Source: Alphaproteobacteria bacterium (GTDB taxonomy: Bacteria > Pseudomonadota > Alphaproteobacteria > Rickettsiales > SXRF01). From it: 64,000 nucleotides of DNA. The notes under the pieces are model-generated. The model searched no databases and was not told the DNA's origin. It worked only from the letters and a program-made list of their open reading frames with translations. Shown in pieces: positions 9,901 to 17,488 of the stretch. Location of the stretch: assembly GCA_020049775.1 (NCBI GenBank), contig JAGVLO010000002.1, positions 1 to 64,000 of the forward strand, given 5' to 3'. How positions within the stretch are numbered: position 1 is the stretch's first letter; each line of letters starts with the position of its first letter. A program made the translations under genes and the position numbers.

Positions 9901-12900
9901 ACAGTACAGGCTTCTTTGATTCGCATGCTGCCAATTCCTGAATCATGAGGTCGTCCCAGCCAGGAACAAAACGCATATGACTATCTATCATCAACGTGTA
10001 TTCTTCACCATCCCATAACTGTTGCGTCTGGTAGCGCGCCCAGCACACACCTTCCGCCTCACGCCAGTCAACCGGCATAATACGTACCTGCTCAGGGCGG
10101 GTCACAACCTCAAAACAATGCTTGTCTTCTTCTTGGTCAAACTGCCAGCAAATGCCTACAAATATTCGGTCAGGATTGTTCGCCTTCTCAAACAAGTCCT
10201 TTACTGTCCATTGGCATTCGGGATCTCGGTAGCTGGCGATATTAATAAAGATACATCCCGGCTTTGAAATCTGAAAGCTTGTATTACTGTTTGAAGCCGT
10301 CACCGCTGGCAATTTTAGAAATTGCCCTTCTTCTGCTTTGCTAGAAATGGTGCAGTCTGAAAAATTTACGCCACTGAATTTTTGATAATCCTCAAGCGAA
10401 CGTGCCTTGCCAAGACCGTAACGATCAAGTTCTGCAATAATATTATTATCGGTACTTTTTTCGGTTCCTAAAAGATGCCGCACGCGTGCGTAGGACTTAT
10501 TGTTTAACTCTCCCCAGTTTTTATGATCTGCGAAATGGGTGCGGCGATAACTGCGATCCCAGTTATGAAAGGCCACTGTCTTGTTAGGATGATAAATATC
10601 ATAGCCATGCGTCCACAAGCGTGCCGCCAGTGCAATTTCCTGCCCAAAGAAATATAAGTGTGGATCATAAGGCGCATCCTGTATGATGCTGGCAGGCCCA
10701 AAAATCATATGCGCACTAACGAAGGCACCCTGTATAGGCTTACTCGGCATATCTTCGAGCTTGAATGCAGGTTTGCCGTGCATCAGCAAAATTTTATTTT
10801 CATCAAAATGTTTGGCCGCCATGCCAAATATCCAGCCACGATCCAGCGTATCTGGCGGTGTAAACCCCGGAGCGTAACAGGTAATCACTGACTTTGAAGT
10901 GTCAAGTTCGCTCCACATTTTTAATAATGTTTCGTCCCAACCCTGCTCAAAGCGCATGTGGCTGTCAATCTGCAGCGTAAATTCTTCACCTGCCCATAAC
11001 TCTTGCGCTTGCGCACGCGCCCAGCAAGATCCCTGACTTTTCATGGCATCGAACTCACAGACGCGCACTTGCTTAGGGCGTAAATATGGCTCCTTGAAAC
11101 AGGATTTGTCTTCGGCTTTTACATGCTGCCAGCAAATACCTACGTTTACCCTGTCAGGGTAAGTTGCCTTCTCGAACAGATCATTTACTGTGAATTGGCA
11201 ATCAGGATCACGATAGCTCGCTATCTGTACAAAAATCTTTAGGCGCGAAGTCGGAGTATCATTGGTTACATAAATGCTGGAAGCGCTAGAAGCTACTACA
11301 GCACCTTTTTTATCCTTAGAACTCTCACTCGTGGAAACATTGGCGTTTAGTACAAGGTTTGGCACATAACGTTCGTATTTACCCTCTTTGGCCAAATCAC
11401 TAATAGTACGCTTTGCAAAATCTACGCCGCTATACTGCTGGTATTGTTCCAGGCTTCTAGCTATGCCCAGCCCATATTTATCGAGTTCCTGTGTGATTTC
11501 AGGATCCGTACTAATCTCCGTTCCAAGTAAATGACGCACCCTTGCATAGGCTTTTTTGTTCTGGACGCCCCAGTCGCGATGATCGTCAAAATGCGTCTTA
11601 CGCTTGCCTCTGTCCCAGTCATGGAAAATCACAATTTTATTGGGATGGTAGATATTATAACCACTTGTCCATAAGCGTACTGAAACAGATATTTCCTGAC
11701 CGAAGAAGTACAGATGCGGATCAAATGGCACATCTTTGATCATGCTTCCGGGGCCAAACAGCATACAATCCGCAATAAATGCGCCCGACGTCGGCTTTTT
11801 CGGTTCACTTTTGCCAACTTTATAAGCAGGCTTACCACACATCAGGAAGATGTTGTTTTGGTCAAACTCCTTGGCTGCCATTCCATAAAACCAGTCACGC
11901 TGCAGGTCATTGGGCGGGGTGAATCCCGGCGGATACGAAGATAATATCGCCTTCTCATCTTCGCATTCGTACCACATATTTATAAGCGTATCATCCCAAC
12001 CTGGTTCAAAGCGATGATGTGCATCCATGCTCAAGGTAAATTCCTCACCCTGCCACTGTGATTGCGTGAGGTTACGTGCCCAGCACATACCACGGCTTTC
12101 TTTGGCATTGACTTCAATCACTCGCACCTGATCGGGATACGGGTAAGGCACTTCAAAACAGCATGCGTCTTCTTCTTTGACGAATTGCCAGACAACAGAA
12201 ACAAAAACGCGCTCCGGATGCGCGGCCTTATCGAACAAATCCTTGATCGTGTTCTGGCAGTCAATATCACGGTAACTTGGTATCTGCACTAGGATGCGCG
12301 GCAATTCGGATTTTGCAGAAGTTGATTTTTTAGCAGAAGTTTTTTTGGATGATGCCGTCTTTGATGACGTGCTTTTAGCAGTCTTCTTTTTATTCTTGTT
12401 TGCCTTTTCACGAACAGCCATATTCCATCGCCCTTCCAGCGCATTATTTGTGATGCTACGTTTTTGCCAGTTTATGCCTGCAAATTCCCATAAATCTTCC
12501 AGTTTACGCTCATCTCCTAGACCATAATACTCAAGTTCAGCAAGAGCCATTGTATCATCGCTTTTCTCTAAACCAAGCAAATGCTTTATGCGCGCCATAA
12601 TAGCCCTCGATTGTGGCCCGTCTGAACGCCGGTAAGGCTGAATACCCACCAGTTCATCCCGCCTCCAATAATGCCATATTACAAGGCGATTAGGTTGATA
12701 TATGTCAAATCCATGCGTCCAAAGGCGTGCAGAATACGTAATCTCGTCTCCCCAGAACCTGATATGGGGATCGAAGGGTATTTCTTCAATGGTTTCCGAG
12801 CGGCAAAACATAAAATTCGCGATATAAAATGGACAGGGATAAAGCCCCGACCTTTCGTCTCTGTTCAGAGGTGCGGGTACCTTAGTCAGGTGTAACAATT

Positions 12901-14287
12901 GCGGCCTGTTGTCTTCACCAAATTCATGCACACGTATGCGCAACAGATGGTCTGGTGGGATAAAAAGATTATTCGGCGGCGTATAGCGCGGCACGTACGT
13001 GCTAAGCACAGGCTTTTCAGACGGGCAGGATTCCAGCATTTCTATCATTGCTGTGTCCCAACCTTTGGCAACCCGCATATGGCTGTCTATCTGCAGAACA
13101 TACTCTTCGTCCTGCCATAACTTCTGGGCTTGCGAACGCGCCCAGTTAGCGCCCTTGCTGTCTTTAAAATGCACTTGCTGGATACGCACCTGCCACGGAC
13201 GTTCGGAATGTACGGTGCATAAGCTATCCTTTATAGGGTCTATCTGCAGACATATGCCTATAAATACACGCTCTGGGTTATCTGCCATATCAAACAGGTT
13301 GCGAACTGTGGGGTCGGTTTCTGCATCGCGGTAGCTGGCAATATTAACAAAAATTCTTTTTTGCCTGGTGTCATGCTGCACTTCCTCCAGCGCCATCTGC
13401 TTTTCCTCCGCCACAACGGACACTACGGAAGACTTATCGCCACTATGTTTGAGCGCTTGTGCCAGCATAGGCACTTGCGATAGTTTGCTGAACATTTCAA
13501 ATCCAGCCTCTTCCTGCTTGCGGCGCTTTTCATTGCTGGAGGCATATTCAAGGCAGGCTTCTACCAGTTGCTCATAGGGGCGGAACACCAGCGCTTTTTC
13601 ATATGGCCCTTCCAGCTGCTTGTCATCACCCACTTCGGAAACCACGCATTTGCGGTTAGCCAGCATGTAGGACACACGCACCACTTCAAACACATTGGCC
13701 GGTTGCAGATGCACATTCAGTATGACCTTGCTGCGCGCAATCATAGCATCGCGCTGCTCGCCATACATGTCCTGAATCACCTCAACACGCAGGCCGCGCT
13801 CTTTTAGCTCATCAATCAGTTTTTGCCTGCGCTGATGCATCGATCCGATGAAAAGCACATCGATGTCCTGCAGTTCGTTCTTGGGAATACGCGTGAGTTC
13901 AGCCATATAGCCAACGCCGCACATAGTGACATTGGTGATGCCGCGCCTGGCAAGCTCCGCCACATTATTCTGGCTGTAATCCCATACCGGATAACGGCGC
14001 AGGTAATTGATGTACGGATTGCCGGGCAGGAAAAAGCGCGCCTGCTCATGCACCTGCTCAAAATTGTAGATAATCATGTCTTCCGGAAGTTTTATGTCGT
14101 GTCGGTGCAAAACGCCAGCGCCCAGCACAATCACGCGCCCTTTTGCTTCCTCATGCGAACGCACAATCGGCACATCATAGCCCAGTTCCCGAAATGCAGA
14201 TTGCAGGGCAAGTGCCACCTCTTCAAAGCAGCGCGTGTGCCCCTGTGAATTATGCCAGGAATTGACGATCCAGATTGAGTATTGCAT
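6941..14287 (-). CDS. Giant multidomain protein: GT-B glycosyltransferase, four GT60-type GlcNAc-transferase domains, peroxiredoxin-like domain, two 2OG-Fe(II) oxygenases
   Basis: About 2,448 residues from ATG at 14287. A TTG four codons upstream is also open; neither start has a good Shine-Dalgarno. Residues 1-275 resemble a GT-B glycosyltransferase with a C-terminal Rossmann half (IDVLFIGSMHQRR). Four homologous domains follow at about 311-621, 663-966, 1016-1321 and 1344-1651. Each begins [IV]xI[AP]SYRD and keeps D[SA]HxRF..GWD (Asp401, 755, 1108, 1435). They match the Skp1 hydroxyproline GlcNAc-transferase family (GT60, Pfam GlcNAc). A Lys/Ser/Ala linker lies at about 629-658. Residues 1756-1900 look like a peroxiredoxin without its peroxidatic cysteine. 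Residues 1916-2097 are a prolyl-4-hydroxylase-like oxygenase (His2021, Asp2023, His2075, Arg2085). Residues 2211-2444 are a second, divergent oxygenase (His2332, Asp2334, His2422, Arg2436). No signal peptide or membrane segment is seen, so it is probably cytoplasmic. Domain calls are firm; a role in hydroxyproline glycosylation is inferred. Confidence 0.88.
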   Translation of the reverse strand: MQYSIWIVNSWHNSQGHTRCFEEVALALQSAFRELGYDVPIVRSHEEAKGRVIVLGAGVLHRHDIKLPEDMIIYNFEQVHEQARFFLPGNPYINYLRRYPVWDYSQNNVAELARRGITNVTMCGVGYMAELTRIPKNELQDIDVLFIGSMHQRRQKLIDELKERGLRVEVIQDMYGEQRDAMIARSKVILNVHLQPANVFEVVRVSYMLANRKCVVSEVGDDKQLEGPYEKALVFRPYEQLVEACLEYASSNEKRRKQEEAGFEMFSKLSQVPMLAQALKHSGDKSSVVSVVAEEKQMALEEVQHDTRQKRIFVNIASYRDAETDPTVRNLFDMADNPERVFIGICLQIDPIKDSLCTVHSERPWQVRIQQVHFKDSKGANWARSQAQKLWQDEEYVLQIDSHMRVAKGWDTAMIEMLESCPSEKPVLSTYVPRYTPPNNLFIPPDHLLRIRVHEFGEDNRPQLLHLTKVPAPLNRDERSGLYPCPFYIANFMFCRSETIEEIPFDPHIRFWGDEITYSARLWTHGFDIYQPNRLVIWHYWRRDELVGIQPYRRSDGPQSRAIMARIKHLLGLEKSDDTMALAELEYYGLGDERKLEDLWEFAGINWQKRSITNNALEGRWNMAVREKANKNKKKTAKSTSSKTASSKKTSAKKSTSAKSELPRILVQIPSYRDIDCQNTIKDLFDKAAHPERVFVSVVWQFVKEEDACCFEVPYPYPDQVRVIEVNAKESRGMCWARNLTQSQWQGEEFTLSMDAHHRFEPGWDDTLINMWYECEDEKAILSSYPPGFTPPNDLQRDWFYGMAAKEFDQNNIFLMCGKPAYKVGKSEPKKPTSGAFIADCMLFGPGSMIKDVPFDPHLYFFGQEISVSVRLWTSGYNIYHPNKIVIFHDWDRGKRKTHFDDHRDWGVQNKKAYARVRHLLGTEISTDPEITQELDKYGLGIARSLEQYQQYSGVDFAKRTISDLAKEGKYERYVPNLVLNANVSTSESSKDKKGAVVASSASSIYVTNDTPTSRLKIFVQIASYRDPDCQFTVNDLFEKATYPDRVNVGICWQHVKAEDKSCFKEPYLRPKQVRVCEFDAMKSQGSCWARAQAQELWAGEEFTLQIDSHMRFEQGWDETLLKMWSELDTSKSVITCYAPGFTPPDTLDRGWIFGMAAKHFDENKILLMHGKPAFKLEDMPSKPIQGAFVSAHMIFGPASIIQDAPYDPHLYFFGQEIALAARLWTHGYDIYHPNKTVAFHNWDRSYRRTHFADHKNWGELNNKSYARVRHLLGTEKSTDNNIIAELDRYGLGKARSLEDYQKFSGVNFSDCTISSKAEEGQFLKLPAVTASNSNTSFQISKPGCIFINIASYRDPECQWTVKDLFEKANNPDRIFVGICWQFDQEEDKHCFEVVTRPEQVRIMPVDWREAEGVCWARYQTQQLWDGEEYTLMIDSHMRFVPGWDDLMIQELAACESKKPVLSCSPTPYWPPNKLGKNMNPTIRRVKPFFPDGNMRCQGEALDRAPEKPLNAAFMVANFCFSRSEIIKEVPYDPYLYFDQEEISYAARLYTHGWDIFSSRRQFLYHYYNDAKVPGGSVRPLHWRDLRQADESRIRFLRERGLKRFNHMTDYQLSNDPEIIRELDKFGWGKVRTLEQYREYCGVDFKNKTTNERALRCQFIKDLHKYRDRPIFIPEIDQQNREASQEMPMVAQQRGRPASVVTPTQTMQIHGTRSDDHKVQNQQQSGNALKPSVSLVSVQSNRDDKQALQKDAPVTLLEPCDFMPLFHVPDTNHKMRAIETFGGKFSMLFFLPSDNLDFLNAFFRQLQTCAGGDNKIDGWQLFIIDATVERLLEIKEKLGLPHILMSDADRRISRSLGISQQGDVTIRATGFVLDQNLKIIKRHVSDDAKQLALICTEDCRAAIQSFKSKNSNRHVITEVAPVLIVPNTFTPEFCTKCINSFRTGHTFEGTVGAEDKKAYRPNAKKRIDHVPRAQLTAEIDDKLSRSLFPEIKKIFGFDVTRREQYKVGLYNGENQGFFKQHRDNFDNPLGYRRVAATVHLSDNYDGGGLRFPEYDDNIYRPALGSSVVFSCSTLHEALPVISGERFVLVCFFHDDEGEAYRRNYCMTKGLPANPRDFVPTLRQHSELQLSRNFYKDWLRKNVSYDKQSDTVTQAVHGVPAESHPTTSASEQISGVDLYAPPVEIKENTMQNSNSPASTIGASGDHKPKKVFESKECIIFDDFLSEQSYQKLYDFVTRCDYDRINTTKSTRAWHVHDGFPLRSTINAFYYADPESKPDTAYAYPTQTPFDGFIDSLRAAQPAVGHVSGKEAQDWWHVSVTAWLYPHGTALSLHDDGAGVYAGAYVYFLNPEWRPHWGGQLIMLDPEANRMIRKYAEEMGGMDFYKSKWLHANRMDEIAVEQGFGKCVFPKKNRIVFIANDAYHMVTRVNEQSGDNLRMSLAGFFNRKKK

Positions 14288-14395
14288 TTGGGTTAACAAA
14301 AAACGTTTTTTCTAATTGTAGCCGATGGTTATTAATGATTTGCAAATATTTTGGGGCATTGTACTGTTTATTATACCAATATATAAAGATTTTTT

Positions 14396-15214
14396 ATGCA
14401 AATTATCATTCTTGGAATGCACCGCTCCGGCACGTCGGCCACGGCCCGCCTCATTAACATGATGGGAGCGTATTTTGCCCCTGATGGCATGGCACTAGCC
14501 CCAAAACCTGACAATCCCAAGGGGTTTTGGGAACGCCGCGATATGCTGTTCCTTAATGATGAACTGCTGAAATCGCATGGCTGCCGCTGGAATCTGCTGG
14601 CGCAGTGGCGTTTTGAAAATGCCTCCCATGTGTCCGAACCCCTTAAACAACATATGCAGCGGTTGATTGCAGAGATGGATGCGCACCGCCCGTGGTTTCT
14701 CAAGGACCCCCGCCTTTGCCTGACTCTACCCGCATGGCAGCCATTTTTGAAAACCCCGGTGGCAGTTATTGTACACCGCAACCCGCTGGAAATTGCTGTT
14801 TCCCTTGCAAATCGAAATCCGCAGCCTCGGGAATACAGCCTCGCATTATGGGAATATTACGCAGTCGGTATGCTCAATAGCAGCCAGCGCATGCCGCGCA
14901 TTTTTGTGCGTCATGAAGATATTCTCGCAAATCCGGTCAAGGCTTGCAGGATACTGGCAGAGCAACTATCAGGTGCTGGCGTAAACGGGTTATCCATGCC
15001 TGCCACCGACGCAATAGAGAACTTCATTGACCCGCACCTGTACCACGCAAAACCCGCATTATCAGGTGATACCACTCTATCTGCTGAGCAGCAAAAGCTG
15101 GCCGATATACTGCGCGGCATGCTTCCGCAAAATCATACAGTGCAGGTTTCTGCGCAAAGCATGGAAATCATAACGCGGGGATTACCGGAAACGCTTTCAG
15201 GCACACATCACTGA
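14396..15214 (+). CDS. Sulfotransferase family protein
   Basis: 272 residues. The N-terminus carries the 5'-phosphosulfate P-loop of sulfotransferases (ILGMHRSGTSATA, residues 5-17). WFLKDPRLCLTLPAW follows near residue 98, and the 3'-phosphate-binding region IVHRNPLEIAVSL near 122. By family it moves sulfate from PAPS to a carbohydrate, lipid or protein hydroxyl. It diverges from the giant glycosyltransferase/oxygenase gene across about 108 bases, so it may sulfate that glycan, but this is only a neighbour argument. Its 3' end overlaps the convergent nlpD-like gene by seven bases. Confidence 0.87.
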   Translation: MQIIILGMHRSGTSATARLINMMGAYFAPDGMALAPKPDNPKGFWERRDMLFLNDELLKSHGCRWNLLAQWRFENASHVSEPLKQHMQRLIAEMDAHRPWFLKDPRLCLTLPAWQPFLKTPVAVIVHRNPLEIAVSLANRNPQPREYSLALWEYYAVGMLNSSQRMPRIFVRHEDILANPVKACRILAEQLSGAGVNGLSMPATDAIENFIDPHLYHAKPALSGDTTLSAEQQKLADILRGMLPQNHTVQVSAQSMEIITRGLPETLSGTHH

Positions 15215-16188
15215 AGAACGGCCACAGTCCTGTTCAGATGTTTCTGCGGGTCAAGAGACGTTTTGCCGTCTTTAATCGCAAAATGCAGCTGCGGCGTACG
15301 CACATTGCCCGTCGAGCCAACATAACCGATAATATCGCCCTGTTTTACACGCTCGTATTTTTCAACTGTCATACGGTTCAAATGCGCGTAGGTCGTGGTT
15401 TTGCCGTCTTTGTGTTTTAGCAGAATCATATTGCCGTAGCCCTTGAGTTCGTCTCCGGCAAATACAATCTCGCCTTCATCTGCGGCCCATACCGGCTCGC
15501 CTTCGGCTGATGCAATATTGATACCGTCATTCACCCTGCCGCCACCTTTAGGACCAAACGCCGAGACCACTTTCTTGCTGTTCACCGGCCACATGAAACC
15601 AGAGGTTTGCACGGCTTTATCCGGTTGTATGGTAGTTGCCTGTTTTGTGACAGGCGTATCATTACTAATAATGCTGTCGAGCTGGTTTACGGGGCTATTA
15701 GCGGTTTTTTTTTCCGTCATGGCCAATGGCTTTTCAGGTGCCTTGCCCGCAGCCGGTTTCATATCTGCCATATTTTCTGCATCTGTTTCCTCAGTGCGGG
15801 GCTTGCCTGTCCATAAATTAACGGGCTTGTTTTCTACTTTTGCAACCTGAGTGGATGCTTGAATTGCAGGTGCTTTCGCCGTGGCGGAAGGCGGCGGCAA
15901 ATCACTCACCCCGATAGATTCCACGTTCGCGGTTTGCTGTGTATTTTGCGGAACAATGCGCGACGTTGTGACGGATGATTGCGAAGCTGACTGATAGCTG
16001 ATGGGCGCTTTGTAAGTGCTGGCTGATGCGGCCTGATAGCTGTTGCCTTCGACAACGCCGTTGCGGCCAAATATCTGGTGACCCTTGAGTTCCACCTGTG
16101 CAGGTGCCTGTGTGCAGGAGGTGGTAGTAAGCAATATCAGCGCTAAGCCGAAACAAACGAGGCGCGAACGGGTGGCCATCTTAGACAT
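15208..16188 (-). CDS. NlpD-like lipoprotein with degenerate M23/LytM domain
   Basis: 326 residues. The signal peptide ends in LLTTTSC, so it is probably a lipoprotein. A long low-complexity Ala/Ser/Thr/Gln-rich region fills residues 30-200, and a LytM (M23) domain occupies about 200-320. The active-site region reads GGRVNDGINIAS where an active M23 enzyme has HxxxD, so the first zinc ligands are replaced by Asn. LHFAIKDG keeps only one His of the HxH motif. This pattern fits a catalytically dead activator of cell-wall amidases, like E. coli NlpD and EnvC. No LysM repeat is evident. It ends the pcm-surE-serS-tat block, its usual position in alphaproteobacteria. Confidence 0.85.
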   Translation of the reverse strand: MSKMATRSRLVCFGLALILLTTTSCTQAPAQVELKGHQIFGRNGVVEGNSYQAASASTYKAPISYQSASQSSVTTSRIVPQNTQQTANVESIGVSDLPPPSATAKAPAIQASTQVAKVENKPVNLWTGKPRTEETDAENMADMKPAAGKAPEKPLAMTEKKTANSPVNQLDSIISNDTPVTKQATTIQPDKAVQTSGFMWPVNSKKVVSAFGPKGGGRVNDGINIASAEGEPVWAADEGEIVFAGDELKGYGNMILLKHKDGKTTTYAHLNRMTVEKYERVKQGDIIGYVGSTGNVRTPQLHFAIKDGKTSLDPQKHLNRTVAVLQ

Positions 16189-16459
16189 GGCGGGTCTCCT
16201 AACTCTGTTTTTTGTCGTATATCCAAGCTTTAGGCCAGAAAGATTAAATAAGGGTAAAGCCGGTTCTTAAAGCGCCTGTAAAACCATGACTTACTTATGC
16301 TAATCACGAGAACAGCGGCGGATTTACACAAAATCAGGATAAATATTATAAATCAATATATTGAAGTTTATCGTTGCCTGCAATCCATTGACAAATCCCG
16401 CGTTTTGGTTAATACTGCTTAACAGTTTCCTCTTTTTAACCTTGGCTACAAGGTATGAG
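16189..16459. other. Gene-free stretch upstream of the NlpD-like gene
   Basis: AT-rich spacer between the NlpD-like start and the GC-rich patch. I see no open frame worth calling. A TTAA-N6-TTAAC string near 16404-16419 is one base short of a CtrA box. No RNA gene is recognisable. Confidence 0.5.
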
Positions 16460-16472
16460 GTAAACGCCTTCG

Positions 16473-16491
16473 ACAGACACGCCCTGTCTGT
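16473..16491. repeat. Hairpin (7-bp stem, 5-base loop) upstream of the GC-rich small ORF
   Basis: ACAGACA, loop CGCCC, TGTCTGT: a perfect 7-bp inverted repeat starting 48 bases before the ATG of the small ORF. A second hairpin of the same geometry lies after the ORF. It could be an RNA structure in the leader or an operator. Confidence 0.55.
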
Positions 16492-16520
16492 TGAAACACC
16501 CCCGTTCGGAGGTAGCGGTC

Positions 16521-16676
16521 ATGGGCAACTTGTTGATCGTCGGTGGCATCATCGTCGGCTTCGTGCTGGCGGTGTTCGGTCTGATGGTGTTCCTGAGCTG
16601 GCTGTTCGACAGTCCGCCGAAGAAGCCCACAACCCGCAAGCTGGAGATCATTAAGCTGGACGACCGCCGCGGCTGA
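16521..16676 (+). CDS. Small single-span membrane protein in a GC-rich patch
   Basis: 51 residues from ATG at 16521, which has a GGAGG Shine-Dalgarno eight bases upstream (16509-16513). Residues 3-26 form one hydrophobic helix (NLLIVGGIIVGFVLAVFGLM and on). A basic tail follows, SPPKKPTTRKLEIIKLDDRRG. Codons end mostly in G or C (ATC, CTG, GTG, GGC), unlike the neighbours. The surrounding 280 bases are clearly GC-richer than the rest of the window. I recognise no family. Either recent transfer or assembly contamination is possible. The strong ribosome site and the TM-plus-tail design make it a credible gene. Confidence 0.6.
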   Translation: MGNLLIVGGIIVGFVLAVFGLMVFLSWLFDSPPKKPTTRKLEIIKLDDRRG

Positions 16677-16710
16677 ACCCGTGGATAAGTCCAGCGTCGA
16701 CTCGGAGTGT

Positions 16711-16729
16711 GCTTCCCCACAAGGGAAGC
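16711..16729. terminator. Hairpin after the GC-rich small ORF
   Basis: GCTTCCC, loop CACAA, GGGAAGC: a perfect 7-bp stem 34 bases after the ORF stop. It has no strict T-tract (CCTCCGGGTTTAAATTT follows), so termination is plausible but not proven. Confidence 0.45.
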
Positions 16730-16761
16730 CCTCCGGGTTTAAATTTCCTGATTTTCCAAAA

Positions 16762-17454
16762 CTATTTATCCTGCACCAGCGGTACAAAACGCACCGCCAT
16801 CATCTTGTCGGTATGCAGCCCGCCCTGCTCATCCTTACGTATGCGCAGCAACAACTGATCGGCGGCATTATCCCCCACGGGAATAACCAGAACACCACCC
16901 GGCGACAATTGTTCAATCAATGGCTGCGGAATTTCGGCAGCGGCAGCGGTAACGATAATGCGGTCAAACGGCGCTGCTTCTTTCCAGCCGCGCGAACCAT
17001 CGCCACGGCGAGTAACTAAATTATTGAGCTTAAGACTGCGGAAGCGTTCCTCGGCCTGCGCCAGCAAATCGCGGTGGCGCTCGACGGTATAAACGCGGCG
17101 CGCCATACGCGCCAGCACTGCCGCCTGATAACCTGAACCCGTACCCACTTCCAACACACGCATGCGCGGGCTGACATCCAGCGCCCATGTCATCCACGCC
17201 ACCACACTGGGCTGGCTTATGGTCTGGCCGGAGGCAATCGGCAACGCCGTGTCGTCATAGGCATGTTCGCGGAAGGCTTCTTCAACAAACATTTCGCGCG
17301 GAGTGTGTTCAATCGCAGAAAGCACGCGCGTATCGTTAATGCCGCTGTTACGGAGTTTCATGAGCAAGCGTATACGGTCCGACACCGCGTCATTTGAGGT
17401 GGGCGGTGCAGGCGAATAAGCGAACGCATCGCGATATAATAAGGACTTGGTCAC
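16762..17454 (-). CDS. pcm: Protein-L-isoaspartate O-methyltransferase
   Basis: 230 residues. SAM-dependent repair enzyme that methylates L-isoaspartyl residues in aged proteins. Visible motifs are the PCMT N-terminal region (RLLMKLRNSGI, DTRVLSAIEHTPREMFV), the substrate-region ALPIASGQTISQP, and SAM motif I LEVGTGSGYQAAVLA. It follows surE across 34 bases on the same strand; the surE-pcm pairing is widespread in proteobacteria. Confidence 0.95.
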   Translation of the reverse strand: MTKSLLYRDAFAYSPAPPTSNDAVSDRIRLLMKLRNSGINDTRVLSAIEHTPREMFVEEAFREHAYDDTALPIASGQTISQPSVVAWMTWALDVSPRMRVLEVGTGSGYQAAVLARMARRVYTVERHRDLLAQAEERFRSLKLNNLVTRRGDGSRGWKEAAPFDRIIVTAAAAEIPQPLIEQLSPGGVLVIPVGDNAADQLLLRIRKDEQGGLHTDKMMAVRFVPLVQDK

Positions 17455-17488
17455 GCTACATTGTTAGTGGCGAAACCTTAAGATTGCA

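Noticed and set aside
12300-12420. Lys/Ser/Ala-rich segment in the giant protein as a frameshift artefact
   Set aside because: The frame stays open and resumes with the next GT60 domain. Its composition fits a flexible basic linker.
6941-14287. Giant gene as two or more genes joined by sequencing error
   Set aside because: There is no stop, no internal ribosome site at domain borders and no frame change. Linkers between domains are natural in composition.
16404-16419. TTAA-N6-TTAAC upstream of the GC-rich small ORF as a CtrA box
   Set aside because: The spacer is six bases, not seven. The alternative register gives GTTA as the first half. Too weak to call.
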